A program made the translations under genes and the position numbers. The notes under the pieces are model-generated. The model had not been told where the DNA came from. It did no database searches and saw only the letters and a program-made list of their open reading frames with translations. From the NCBI GenBank assembly GCA_026993785.1, contig JALWRZ010000010.1, positions 1 to 64,000 on the forward strand: DNA of 64,000 nucleotides, written 5' to 3'. Shown here one piece after another: positions 41,522 to 49,666 of this stretch (its first letter is position 1; every line of letters starts with the position of its first letter). Source of the DNA: DHVE2 group archaeon. Its GTDB lineage: Archaea; Thermoplasmatota; Thermoplasmata; Thermoplasmatales; Aciduliprofundaceae.

Positions 41522-42591
41522 CTTCTCACGCCTTCCGAAGGCCTAACTATGTAATATTTTGCATTATGTATAAACTTTTTTCTATATTCCTTCAATATTT
41601 CCTCGCCACAGTTCCTCGGATTTCGGAGAAATAAAGCAATCGCGGAGCCTCCAAATCCAGCGCCTGTCAATCTTGCTCCAATAGCTCCGCATTTTATAGC
41701 AAGGCTTACAAAAAAATCAAGCTCTTGGCAGCTCACCTCAAAATTACTCGCTAAATCTTTATGGGCATCAGTAATGATCTTGCCCAGCTTCTCTAAATCT
41801 CCCTCTTTCAGAGCATCTCTTGCCTCAATTACCCTGCGATTCTCCCTTAAAACATATCCAAGCCTCTTTCTCTCCATTGAATTTAATTTTTCAAGCTCTT
41901 TCTCATCCACATATTTTGAGCTTCTCTTCCCTAATTTTTTAAGCGCGTTTTCAATAGTTTTTCTTCTATCCTTATAGGCAGAAGTTGCCAAGGATCTTCT
42001 AACTCCAGTATCGAATATTAGAATCTGCAGCTCTGGAGGAATCGGTACATACTCGTATCTTAAATTCTCCGTGTCTATAAATATCCCGTGTTTCTCTTTA
42101 CCCAGGACTATCGCCATCTGGTCCATTATGCCACAGGGCATGCCCACAAATTCGTTTTCTGCCTCTTGAGCTATAATTGCCATCTCTATCCTCTTCAGAT
42201 TGAGATCGTAGCTCGAGTTTAAAAATTCCAAGATAGCAAGCTCCAGACTGGCAGAAGAACTCAATCCCGAGCCTATCGGCAGGTTTCCGTATATTCTTCC
42301 ATGCATCCCGCCAACCCGATAACCCTTTCTTTGAAGAATGTAATATATTCCCTTCACATAGTCGAGCCAGCTATTCTCCCTCTCAAGCACATCAACCTTA
42401 AATCTTCCTCCATCTCTCAGGCTCTCCGAATAGAGAATGACCTCCTCGCTCTTCACTGCCTCAAGATAAGTGTGAAGATCTATTGCCATGGGCATAACAT
42501 AGCCCAGAGAATAATCTGTGTGCTCTCCTATCAAATTCACCCTGCCGGGAGAGCATATTTTAAGATATTTTGTGGCATCCCAATCTTTCAC
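41509..42591 (-). CDS. galK: Galactokinase
   Basis: 360 residues, a GHMP kinase. 'CSPGRVNLIGEHTDY' near 13 is the galactokinase signature, 'LPIGSGLSSSAS' near 104 the ATP-binding loop, 'CGIMDQMAI' near 153 with catalytic Asp, and 'GARLTGAGFGGSAIAL' near 315. It phosphorylates galactose at C1 for the Leloir pathway; galT and galE are not in the window. First gene of the operon with GH57 and the MFS transporter; overlaps the next gene by 13 bp. Confidence 0.95.
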   Translation of the reverse strand: MKDWDATKYLKICSPGRVNLIGEHTDYSLGYVMPMAIDLHTYLEAVKSEEVILYSESLRDGGRFKVDVLERENSWLDYVKGIYYILQRKGYRVGGMHGRIYGNLPIGSGLSSSASLELAILEFLNSSYDLNLKRIEMAIIAQEAENEFVGMPCGIMDQMAIVLGKEKHGIFIDTENLRYEYVPIPPELQILIFDTGVRRSLATSAYKDRRKTIENALKKLGKRSSKYVDEKELEKLNSMERKRLGYVLRENRRVIEARDALKEGDLEKLGKIITDAHKDLASNFEVSCQELDFFVSLAIKCGAIGARLTGAGFGGSAIALFLRNPRNCGEEILKEYRKKFIHNAKYYIVRPSEGVRRCMD

Positions 42592-42674
42592 AGTAAAAGC
42601 ATGCTATTCGAATTACAAAAAATTTCCGATAGATACTGCACAAAATTTTTATACCATGCACCTCATTTTTCTTC

Positions 42675-43244
42675 GTGATTCTTCCGTGCAGTGAGGAAAG
42701 CGTGGAGAAAATAGCCGAGTATGCGAGGCATGAACCTGTGGTCATTCCCACAGATACCCTCTACGGGCTATGCATGAGCGTAGATGGTGATATTTCCAAG
42801 GTTTACAGGCTCAAGAAAAGAGATTTGAGCAAGCCCATTCCCATAGGAGTCAGAGACATAGAGATGATGAGGAGCATAGTGCATCTGAATTCTCTTGCTG
42901 AGAAGCTGGTCCGTAGCTTCATGCCTGGAGCTCTGACCATCGTGCTCTGGGCAAAGAAGAGAATCTTCGGGTGGGATAAGATCGCAGTAAGAATTCCTAA
43001 CCATGATATTCCCCTGGCCCTCATGGAGAGAATCGGGCCCATAACATTAACCAGTGCAAATATAAGCGGAGAGAAGCCTCCGGTTACCATTGATGACACC
43101 ATGCGTCTCAATGTGAAATATCGCATAGATTGCGGCAGGCTCGGTGGCAAAGCTTCCACGGTTATAGATTTGACTGAGGGGATTAAGTTAATAAGGGAAG
43201 GTGCCATACCTTACTCTCGAATCCTTGAGACGCTGGAGGAATAG
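42675..43244 (+). CDS. Threonylcarbamoyl-AMP synthase (Sua5/YrdC/TsaC family)
   Basis: 189 residues. 'PVVIPTDTLYGLCMSV' near 20, 'KKRDLSKPIPIGV' near 47 and 'GPITLTSANISGEKPP' near 118 are the YrdC domain motifs for threonine, ATP and carbonate. It makes the threonylcarbamoyl-AMP used to modify A37 of ANN-decoding tRNAs (t6A). The short YrdC-only form lacks the Sua5 C-terminal domain. GTG start; a TATA-like TTTTTATACC near 42646 lies about 25 bp upstream, so it is probably leaderless. Map follows 2 bp downstream. Confidence 0.9.
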   Translation: MILPCSEESVEKIAEYARHEPVVIPTDTLYGLCMSVDGDISKVYRLKKRDLSKPIPIGVRDIEMMRSIVHLNSLAEKLVRSFMPGALTIVLWAKKRIFGWDKIAVRIPNHDIPLALMERIGPITLTSANISGEKPPVTIDDTMRLNVKYRIDCGRLGGKASTVIDLTEGIKLIREGAIPYSRILETLEE

Positions 43245-43246
43245 GA

Positions 43247-44110
43247 ATGAGCTTAAAAAAGTATCTGGAAGCGGGCAAGATTGGAAAGGAAGCCAGGGAA
43301 CTGGGAAAGGAGCTGATTAGGGAAGGTGTTTCTTATTACGAGGTGGCGGAGAAAATTGAGAGATACATAAGGGACGCCGGTGCAAAGCCCGCATTTCCTG
43401 TAAATTTATCCGCTAACTACGAGGCGGCCCACTACTCTCCCGTGAAGGGCGATAACAGATATTTTAGGAGGGGAGACCTAATCAAGCTGGATCTGGGTGC
43501 CCATGTGGATGGTTACATCTCTGATACCGCGGTAACGGTGGAGGTGGGCACAAATAAGTGGGAGAGCCTTATAGAGGCTTCCGCAGAGGCGCTGAACAAC
43601 GCAATAAAGAGCATAAGGCCCGGCATAACCACGAGAGAGATAGGCAAAGTGGTGGAAGAGACATTGGGCTTTTATGGATACAACCCGATTCGCAACCTCA
43701 CGGGCCACGGGCTTGGAAGATACGATCTTCATCACGGACTCGTGATCCCCAACTATGATGACGGAAGCAAGGATAAGATTCTGCCAGGTATGGCCTTTGC
43801 CATCGAGCCCTTTGCCACCAACGGCAAGGGATATGTGCATGAGGGCAAGGGAGGCAACATCTACATCTTTCGAAAATGGAACAATCTTAAGGGGGCATAC
43901 GCGCAGATGTTTGAAGAGTTCAAAACCTTACCCTTTGCTGCCCGCTGGTGCACCAAATATGAAAATTATGAATCGCTTCTTAAAAAAGGTGCGTTTCTAG
44001 GCATACTTTACCATTTTCCCATACTTCATGAAAGAAAGAAATTCATGGTGGCTCAGACCGAGCACACCATACTGCTCACGGAAGATAGCGTGATTGTGAC
44101 CACAAGGTAA
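43247..44110 (+). CDS. map: Methionine aminopeptidase, type II
   Basis: 287 residues of the archaeal MetAP-2 form. Metal ligands appear in order: 'KLDLGAHVDGYISDTAVTV' near 83-101 (two Asp), 'GHGLGRYDLHHG' near 151 (His), 'FAIEPFAT' near 183 (Glu) and 'AQTEHTI' near 270 (Glu). 'PVNLSANYEAAHYSP' near 51 contains the catalytic His. It removes initiator Met co-translationally. Starts two bases after the tsaC-like gene and is surely co-transcribed. Confidence 0.95.
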   Translation: MSLKKYLEAGKIGKEARELGKELIREGVSYYEVAEKIERYIRDAGAKPAFPVNLSANYEAAHYSPVKGDNRYFRRGDLIKLDLGAHVDGYISDTAVTVEVGTNKWESLIEASAEALNNAIKSIRPGITTREIGKVVEETLGFYGYNPIRNLTGHGLGRYDLHHGLVIPNYDDGSKDKILPGMAFAIEPFATNGKGYVHEGKGGNIYIFRKWNNLKGAYAQMFEEFKTLPFAARWCTKYENYESLLKKGAFLGILYHFPILHERKKFMVAQTEHTILLTEDSVIVTTR

Positions 44111-44112
44111 AA

Positions 44113-45165
44113 TCAGGAGACTATGGAGATAAGATTCTCTATCTCGTTTGTGCTCTCCATAATTCCCGCGCTTCTTCTGGGCATGTAGGGGGTGTGCACT
44201 CCTGTGAGTATCGTGGTGATCTTGAGCTTCTTGGTGTATGAGCTATCTATTCTCGCTCCTATTTTAACCTCCGCATCTTCTCTTATCCCTGAGGTTATGC
44301 CCTCGGCAATCCTGTATACTGTTTGAAGCGACATATCCTTGCCTCCGGTTATGTGAATCAAAGCTCCGCTGGCACCGCGATAATCTATGTCCATGAGGGG
44401 ATTGTTGAGGGTATCCATCACAGCGTCCTGTGGTGTGTAATAATTTCCCTCCCCATACAGGATCGTGGAAGTTCCACCGTTTCTCATTATCGCCTGTAGG
44501 TCGGAGAAATCTATGTTCATCATGGATGGCAGAGTAACAGTCTCCGCCAGATTTTTTATCACATCTCCAATCAGGTAATCCATGATGGCAAATGCCTTGA
44601 GAATTGGCAGCTTGGGCGCCAGCTCAATGAGTCTATTATTATCAAGAACTATAAGGGTGTTGGAGTTCTCTCTGAACTTTTCAAGCGAGGCCTCGGCTAT
44701 GCTCCATCTTTTCTTCCCCTCCGCCTTGAAGGGCATGGTCACCATGGATACCACGAGAGCCCCCGTCTCTTTGGCTATCTCGTTTATAACTGGTCCTGCA
44801 CCGCTTCCAGTGCCTCCACCAAGCCCTGCGAGGGTGAAAATCAAATCTGCACCATCAAGAATGTTATAGATTTCCCTCGCTGCAAGCTGTGCCACCTGCT
44901 CACCTATCTCGGGATTACCTCCTGTCCCGTGGCCGTTGGTAACCTTCTCTCCCAGCAGCACCTTCTTGTGTGCGTTCACGATGGAGAAATGCGTTTTATC
45001 CGTATTGATGGCGATGAGCTCTGCATTTATCCTCTGCTTGCTCAGCCTCGTTATACTATTGCAGCCTCCGCCACCTATACCTACCACCTTTATTCTTATA
45101 CCGCTTTCCACCTTCCTCTCATAATCGAGAGATAAGGCATCCTTAACAAGATATTCCAATCCCAT
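44113..45165 (-). CDS. ftsZ: Cell-division GTPase FtsZ
   Basis: 350 residues. 'KVVGIGGGGCNSITRL' near 26 and the tubulin-signature 'LAGLGGGTGSGAGP' near 113 bind GTP; 'FSDLQAIMRNGG' near 220 and 'ALIHITGG' near 275 belong to the C-terminal domain. It polymerises at the division site. There is no long unstructured tail beyond 'NLISIVS'. I start at 45165 because GGTGATGG is just upstream; the longer frame would include the promoter palindromes. It has its own regulated promoter, see the operators at 45182-45218. Confidence 0.95.
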   Translation of the reverse strand: MGLEYLVKDALSLDYERKVESGIRIKVVGIGGGGCNSITRLSKQRINAELIAINTDKTHFSIVNAHKKVLLGEKVTNGHGTGGNPEIGEQVAQLAAREIYNILDGADLIFTLAGLGGGTGSGAGPVINEIAKETGALVVSMVTMPFKAEGKKRWSIAEASLEKFRENSNTLIVLDNNRLIELAPKLPILKAFAIMDYLIGDVIKNLAETVTLPSMMNIDFSDLQAIMRNGGTSTILYGEGNYYTPQDAVMDTLNNPLMDIDYRGASGALIHITGGKDMSLQTVYRIAEGITSGIREDAEVKIGARIDSSYTKKLKITTILTGVHTPYMPRRSAGIMESTNEIENLISIVS

Positions 45166-45181
45166 GACCATCACCTGACTA

Positions 45182-45192
45182 TTGTCTGACAA
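45182..45192 (-). promoter_or_regulatory. GTCNGAC palindrome 1 in the ftsZ promoter
   Basis: TTGTC-T-GACAA, a perfect 5-1-5 inverted repeat between the ftsZ start and the larger palindrome at 45200-45218. The two share the core TGTCNGACA, and their centres are 22 bp apart, about two helical turns. Confidence 0.6.
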
Positions 45193-45199
45193 ATTAATG

Positions 45200-45218
45200 A
45201 TATATGTCCGACATATAT
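45200..45218 (-). promoter_or_regulatory. GTCNGAC palindrome 2 overlapping the ftsZ TATA box
   Basis: ATATATGTC-C-GACATATAT, a perfect 9-1-9 inverted repeat. On the minus strand it overlaps the probable TATA element (TTTATATATG), so protein bound here would compete with TBP. It is a strong repressor-site candidate. Confidence 0.7.
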
Positions 45219-45235
45219 AAATCTTTCGCAGAAAA

Positions 45236-46819
45236 TTACCTATGGGCATGAAAGAACTCTATGGCCTCGCCCAAAAGCTCTCTGGCCTCATCTATCCTGG
45301 AGAAAGGTCTCTCCCGGACTATCCTTGCAGCTTTTTTCTCGCCGATCCCCGGCAGGGAGCGAAGCACGGAGAAGGGTGTGGTGTTGATATCCAGAGGATA
45401 TTCCGCTGCCGTCACACTTCGCTCTCCATAATCGAAGACCTTAACATCCACAAACCTGCCTATCTTCGCTTTATAGGGGAGAACTACGATTAGGGGATAG
45501 CTGCCTATCTGCCTTCCAAAGGTATAGTTGCCCTTATTCAGCTCGAGATATACATTCCTCAGAACCGTGCCCTTAGGCACGATTTTCTCAAGCATTTTTC
45601 TATCTATCTCCTTTCTCACCCTTTCCCGGAATTTCCAGCATTCGTGCCTGTATTTAAGGGTAAACCTACCCCTTATGGAGGCTACCTGCCTTATGTTTAT
45701 TCTCCTTAGCAGATAGCCTCGATTCATAACTTTCTTGAGAAACTTGAAATTTAGGTGATAGGTTTCCTTTCTCTCGCCCCTGAGCCCGCAGATGAAGTTC
45801 AGTCCAGGAAGAAGTTTTGGCATGCCGTTCTCTCCCCGCCCCCCACCAATTTCATTCACGATTCTTATGGCCTCCATAACATCTTCAGGCGTGGCATTGA
45901 GATTGTTTTTCTTAATAACCTCGGGATCCGCAGATTCCATTCCGAAGGCAACCACATTGCCGGGGGTGGTGTACCTCACTATTATCTCAGTTATCTTCTC
46001 TGCCTTTTCGGGATACGTAGCTATAACTGCGGGATTGGCGTTATCCACATGCAGCACCCTATGCGGCACGGAGCTTAACCCCTTAAACAGATTTGCGAGG
46101 GCATCGACATTGGGCTCCACCACCTCCTTTATTCCAACTCCATGAGCCTTGTAGGAGTATATACAGCTCTGCCCTCCTATGCGGAAATTGCGAACTCCCA
46201 GCTCGCTGAGAATTCTCACCTCTTCTATTATGTCCTTCTCCTCCCGAAATATGGGCTTTCCATATAGTGGCTCGATGCAGAAGGAGCATCCCCCGGAGAT
46301 GTAGCGGGGACAGCCCCGGAAGGTTTCAATCTCTACAATCAGGTAATCGGGAAAATTTGGGTGCTGACGCACCACTTCCGCGCCCAATTTAAGCCAGCGA
46401 TTCCATTCCTCTAAGGTATGAAATCTATCGCCCTGATAATTTTCCGTGAGTATATCATAAAGAAGCGCGTCCACATCCTTCCTCGCAGAATAATCGGCAT
46501 TGAGCTTCATCAATCCGAACCTGGCGATGCCGCCACCCACTACCTTGATGCCCCTGAAAGAATCAAGGATCTCACTTATCTCCCTGGCAGAAGCAGGATA
46601 CGTGCTCAGATATCTTCCGGGAACCACCGCACCGCCTATCAAAACGAGAATATCACCCCTTATCCTTCTTCCTCTTCTCCACTCATCGATGGTCATATAT
46701 TCATAGGGGATTTCAAGCTCCCTGCAAACACCGGCAACTTCCCGAACGTAGGGAGAGATGTAGGGAGGCACACCCAGTATCGTGGGCTCGTCCACATAGC
46801 CATCAAGGATAGTGATCAT
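45236..46819 (-). CDS. Radical SAM protein with C-terminal helix-hairpin-helix
   Basis: About 527 residues. The N-terminal 'ITILDGYVDEPTILGVPPY' region precedes a B12-binding-like fold. The cluster motif is 'GCPRYISGGCSFC' near 178, a C-x7-C-x2-C rather than the usual C-x3-C-x2-C. A TRAM-like beta domain lies near 420-470, then a helix-hairpin-helix 'LRSLPGIGEKKAARIVRE' near 490. The whole resembles the archaeal YgiQ/UPF0313-like family; the substrate is probably tRNA or another nucleic acid, judging by TRAM and HhH. A TTTTAAAG box near 46843-46850 supports leaderless start 46819. Confidence 0.8.
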   Translation of the reverse strand: MITILDGYVDEPTILGVPPYISPYVREVAGVCRELEIPYEYMTIDEWRRGRRIRGDILVLIGGAVVPGRYLSTYPASAREISEILDSFRGIKVVGGGIARFGLMKLNADYSARKDVDALLYDILTENYQGDRFHTLEEWNRWLKLGAEVVRQHPNFPDYLIVEIETFRGCPRYISGGCSFCIEPLYGKPIFREEKDIIEEVRILSELGVRNFRIGGQSCIYSYKAHGVGIKEVVEPNVDALANLFKGLSSVPHRVLHVDNANPAVIATYPEKAEKITEIIVRYTTPGNVVAFGMESADPEVIKKNNLNATPEDVMEAIRIVNEIGGGRGENGMPKLLPGLNFICGLRGERKETYHLNFKFLKKVMNRGYLLRRINIRQVASIRGRFTLKYRHECWKFRERVRKEIDRKMLEKIVPKGTVLRNVYLELNKGNYTFGRQIGSYPLIVVLPYKAKIGRFVDVKVFDYGERSVTAAEYPLDINTTPFSVLRSLPGIGEKKAARIVRERPFSRIDEARELLGEAIEFFHAHR

Positions 46820-46863
46820 CCTACCTATCAATGCACACATCCTTTAAAACCTTACTCCGGGAA

Positions 46864-46876
46864 TTCGTCAGACGAA
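46864..46876. promoter_or_regulatory. GTCNGAC palindrome 3 between the radical SAM gene and xerA
   Basis: TTCGTC-A-GACGAA, a perfect 6-1-6 inverted repeat with the same GTCNGAC core as the two ftsZ sites. It lies between two divergent promoters. A further related sequence (ATATCTGACATAT) begins near 46915 at the xerA start. Confidence 0.6.
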
Positions 46877-46928
46877 AAGTGAAATTTTTTGCAAAACATT
46901 TAAATATTTTCCATCATATATCTGACAT

Positions 46929-47786
46929 ATGGCTGACAGAGAATGGGGCAGTTATCTTCAAAAGGAAATTATGGAGTATCGAAGATATCTGGAGGGGGAG
47001 AGGAGGAGCGAGAATACCATAGCTGAGTACATCTATTTTGTGGAGGATATGTTTCGTCATATTAAGAAGAGGGCCGAGGATATAACGATTCAGGATCTTA
47101 AAAGATACAAGCTATACCTTTCCACCAGGAAAAGATACTCCAAGAATTCGTTGTATCTTGCGATTCAGGCCATAAGGGCATATTTCAAATATAAGGGGCT
47201 GAACACCGCGAAGGAGCTAAGTGCTCCTAGAAGACCCAAGCAGATGCCCAAGTATCTCACAGAGGATGAGGTGAGGAAGCTTCTATCTGCCACCAGAGAC
47301 AATCCCAGAGATTACGCCATTCTCTCATTCCTGGCATATTCTGGGCTAAGGGTGAGCGAGCTCTGCAATCTCAAGCTGGAGGATGTGGATTTTCAGGAGC
47401 GTGTTGTGAGGGTAAGGAGCGGTAAAGGGGATAAGGATCGCATAGTGGTGATAAGCCCTCGCGCTGTGGAGGCTCTCCAGGAGTATATTAATACACGGGA
47501 TGATTCACTTGAATATCTTTTTGCATCAAGAAAGAGTGAAAGAATATCTCGGGTTCATGTGTTCCGCATCGTTAGAAAATACGCCAAGAAAGCAGGGATA
47601 AAGAAGGACGTGACCCCCCATGTTCTTCGGCATACCCTTGCCACAACGCTCCTTAAAAGAGGTGTGGATATAAGGTACATCCAGCAGTTTCTGGGACATA
47701 GCAGCGTTGCCACAACGCAGATTTACACTCATGTTAACGATGAGATGCTCAAATCCGTCTACGATAAGGTCTTGCAGGAATACTGA
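46929..47786 (+). CDS. xerA: Tyrosine recombinase XerA
   Basis: 285 residues. An N-terminal SAM-like DNA-binding domain ('EYRRYLEGERRSENTIAEY', about 15-35) is followed by the catalytic domain with Arg in 'SGLRVSELCNLKLEDVD' near 142, Lys in 'GKGDKDR', 'TPHVLRHTLATTLL' (H-x-x-R), 'LGHSSVATTQIYTHV' and the nucleophile Tyr in the latter. It resolves chromosome dimers at dif in archaea. A TATA-like ATTTAAATATTTT near 46897-46909 predicts a leaderless ATG at 46929. Its end overlaps the convergent geranylgeranyl reductase gene by 38 bp. Confidence 0.93.
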   Translation: MADREWGSYLQKEIMEYRRYLEGERRSENTIAEYIYFVEDMFRHIKKRAEDITIQDLKRYKLYLSTRKRYSKNSLYLAIQAIRAYFKYKGLNTAKELSAPRRPKQMPKYLTEDEVRKLLSATRDNPRDYAILSFLAYSGLRVSELCNLKLEDVDFQERVVRVRSGKGDKDRIVVISPRAVEALQEYINTRDDSLEYLFASRKSERISRVHVFRIVRKYAKKAGIKKDVTPHVLRHTLATTLLKRGVDIRYIQQFLGHSSVATTQIYTHVNDEMLKSVYDKVLQEY

Positions 47787-48882
47787 GATACTTTAAAATC
47801 GAAGGCTTCTTTTTAAGAATCTTAAAAACTGTGTGGGATGGGTAATCTATATCCCCATACTCATTTATTATCCTCAGTATTTCTTCATCTTTCAAATCTC
47901 TTACAATTCTATTGAAATCTTCATCCTTAAGCTTACGATAGAGCTTGTGCAGAGCATACGCACGCTTGAGCTCCTTTCCTATTCTCGCATGCCAGCATCT
48001 CTCATATCCGAATAGCGTGGAGTCTGTGAAATTCCCTATCTCTAAGGCTCGTATTGCGGTTTCCACCGCGCATGTTGCCGAGATCAAGCCAGGATAAACA
48101 CCACCGCCGCTGGTTGCCTTGACCTGGGAGGCCGCGTCTCCCACGATAACAGTGCCCTTGGCATAGGTTCTCTTCACACTACCTATCGGTATGCCGCCCC
48201 CCTGTATGCTCAGGGGCTTTAGCTTAAATTTTTTCATTAAGCTGCGCAGATAGTGCCATGGTGCAACGTAGGACGCTAAGCCCACCTTGGCAAGATCATC
48301 GAAGAGCGGAATTATCCAGGCAAAGAATCCGGGTGCCACTTCATTTCCGAGGAATATCTCTACCCTCTCAATATCATCGCTCTCGTATCTGGCAATGGCC
48401 TGAATAGCACCTATTATTCGAGGTATCTTTACTTCCATACTTTTCCTAACAACGCTGTTTATGCCATCTGCACCTATTATAATGCGGGCTCTGTATTCTC
48501 CCGTAGAGCTGTAAACCCGGGGATATTCCACCCCTTTGACCCTGGTCTTGAGATGCAGCTCTGCACCCCTGTTTACCGCTCTCCTTGCCAGTTCTCTATC
48601 AAATTCTACCCGGTCAACCACAAAGCCCCGGATTCTCTCGTTGCCTATCTCAAGAACTTCGCCATTGGGTGCATGAATCCTCGCCCTCTTTGCAGGATGC
48701 AACACACCTATCTTGCCAACTATATCAAATATATGAGTTGAGAACAGACCGCTGCAGTGACAGGGATTTCCTATCTCGCTGTGCTCCTCAAGAATAGCCA
48801 CATTATAGCCCTCAGATGACAATCTCTCCCCTATATACAGCCCTACCGGTCCTGCACCTACTATCATGGCATCGTAAATCAC
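47749..48882 (-). CDS. Geranylgeranyl reductase family FAD enzyme
   Basis: 377 residues. 'DAMIVGAGPVGLYIGERL' at the N-terminus binds FAD, 'GNPCHCSGLFS' near 37 matches the archaeal GGR Cys loop, 'IIGADGINSVVRKSM' near 142 and 'GTVIVGDAASQVKATSGGG' near 245 complete the flavin site. It reduces the double bonds of isoprenoid chains to form saturated archaeal ether lipids. It could also be a related FAD reductase; several paralogues are usual. Confidence 0.88.
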   Translation of the reverse strand: MIYDAMIVGAGPVGLYIGERLSSEGYNVAILEEHSEIGNPCHCSGLFSTHIFDIVGKIGVLHPAKRARIHAPNGEVLEIGNERIRGFVVDRVEFDRELARRAVNRGAELHLKTRVKGVEYPRVYSSTGEYRARIIIGADGINSVVRKSMEVKIPRIIGAIQAIARYESDDIERVEIFLGNEVAPGFFAWIIPLFDDLAKVGLASYVAPWHYLRSLMKKFKLKPLSIQGGGIPIGSVKRTYAKGTVIVGDAASQVKATSGGGVYPGLISATCAVETAIRALEIGNFTDSTLFGYERCWHARIGKELKRAYALHKLYRKLKDEDFNRIVRDLKDEEILRIINEYGDIDYPSHTVFKILKKKPSILKYLSIPARPYRRRI

Positions 48883-48925
48883 AGAGTGGATAAAGGATTA
48901 TTCCATAAAATATATTTGGGCAGGT

Positions 48926-49591
48926 TTATGAATTATCAAGACTCTCGATTATATCCACGCTGTGGCTTGCACCTATTCTTGAAGCTCCAGCCTCTATCAT
49001 CTTAATTGCCTGAGATGCGTTTCTTATTCCTCCTGCAGCTTTTATCTTCAGCTCTGGGAAATTTTTGTGAATGAGAGCTACGTCCTCCACCCTTGCACCT
49101 TCCTTTCCAAAACCTGTGGAAGTCTTGACAAAATCAGCACCGCTTCTCTTCACGATTTCACAGGCTTTTAATATCTCTTCCCGAGAGAGATAACAGGTTT
49201 CTATGATAACCTTAACCTTCACATTCTGGGGACGCGCTATATTCACTATCTCTCTTATCTCCTTCTCCACAAGCTCATAATCACCATCTTTAAATGCACC
49301 GATGTTCATAACCATATCAAGCTCATCCACGCCATTATTTATCGCCATTATAGCCTCCTGCAGCTTCACCTCCGGGAATGTGGCTCCCAGGGGAAAGCCT
49401 ATCACGGCGGCAATCTTAATATCCTCTCCCTCCAGAAACTTTTTTGCATCTTTAACCCTGTGCGGGTTAACACAAACCGCATAAAATCCATATTTTTTTG
49501 CCTCATTGCAGAGCTTGCGTATGTCCTCCCTGGTGGCAAAGGGTTTTAGATTTGTGTGCTCTATATATTTTGCCAGCGTGCTCCTGTCCAT
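48926..49591 (-). CDS. deoC: Deoxyribose-phosphate aldolase
   Basis: 221 residues. 'HTNLKPFATREDI' near 12, 'CVNPHRVKDAKKFLEG' near 39, 'VIGFPLGATFPEVK' near 61, the Schiff-base Lys in 'FVKTSTGF' near 155, and 'IKAAGGIRNASQA' near 184. It cleaves 2-deoxyribose-5-phosphate to glyceraldehyde-3-phosphate and acetaldehyde. The frame is open far upstream, but family length sets the start at 49591. It is divergent from mutL, with 75 bp between. Confidence 0.95.
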   Translation of the reverse strand: MDRSTLAKYIEHTNLKPFATREDIRKLCNEAKKYGFYAVCVNPHRVKDAKKFLEGEDIKIAAVIGFPLGATFPEVKLQEAIMAINNGVDELDMVMNIGAFKDGDYELVEKEIREIVNIARPQNVKVKVIIETCYLSREEILKACEIVKRSGADFVKTSTGFGKEGARVEDVALIHKNFPELKIKAAGGIRNASQAIKMIEAGASRIGASHSVDIIESLDNS

Positions 49592-49666
49592 AGAGATATA
49601 TCCCCTAATCCCTACATTAATTTTTTGAAGCCCAATCTTTTTATCTTTTGGAATCATTATTATGCT

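Noticed and set aside
49556-49666. Longer N-terminus for MutL
   Set aside because: These codons overlap the 5' part of deoC on the other strand and do not resemble MutL; the family begins at 'SRIKILPP'.
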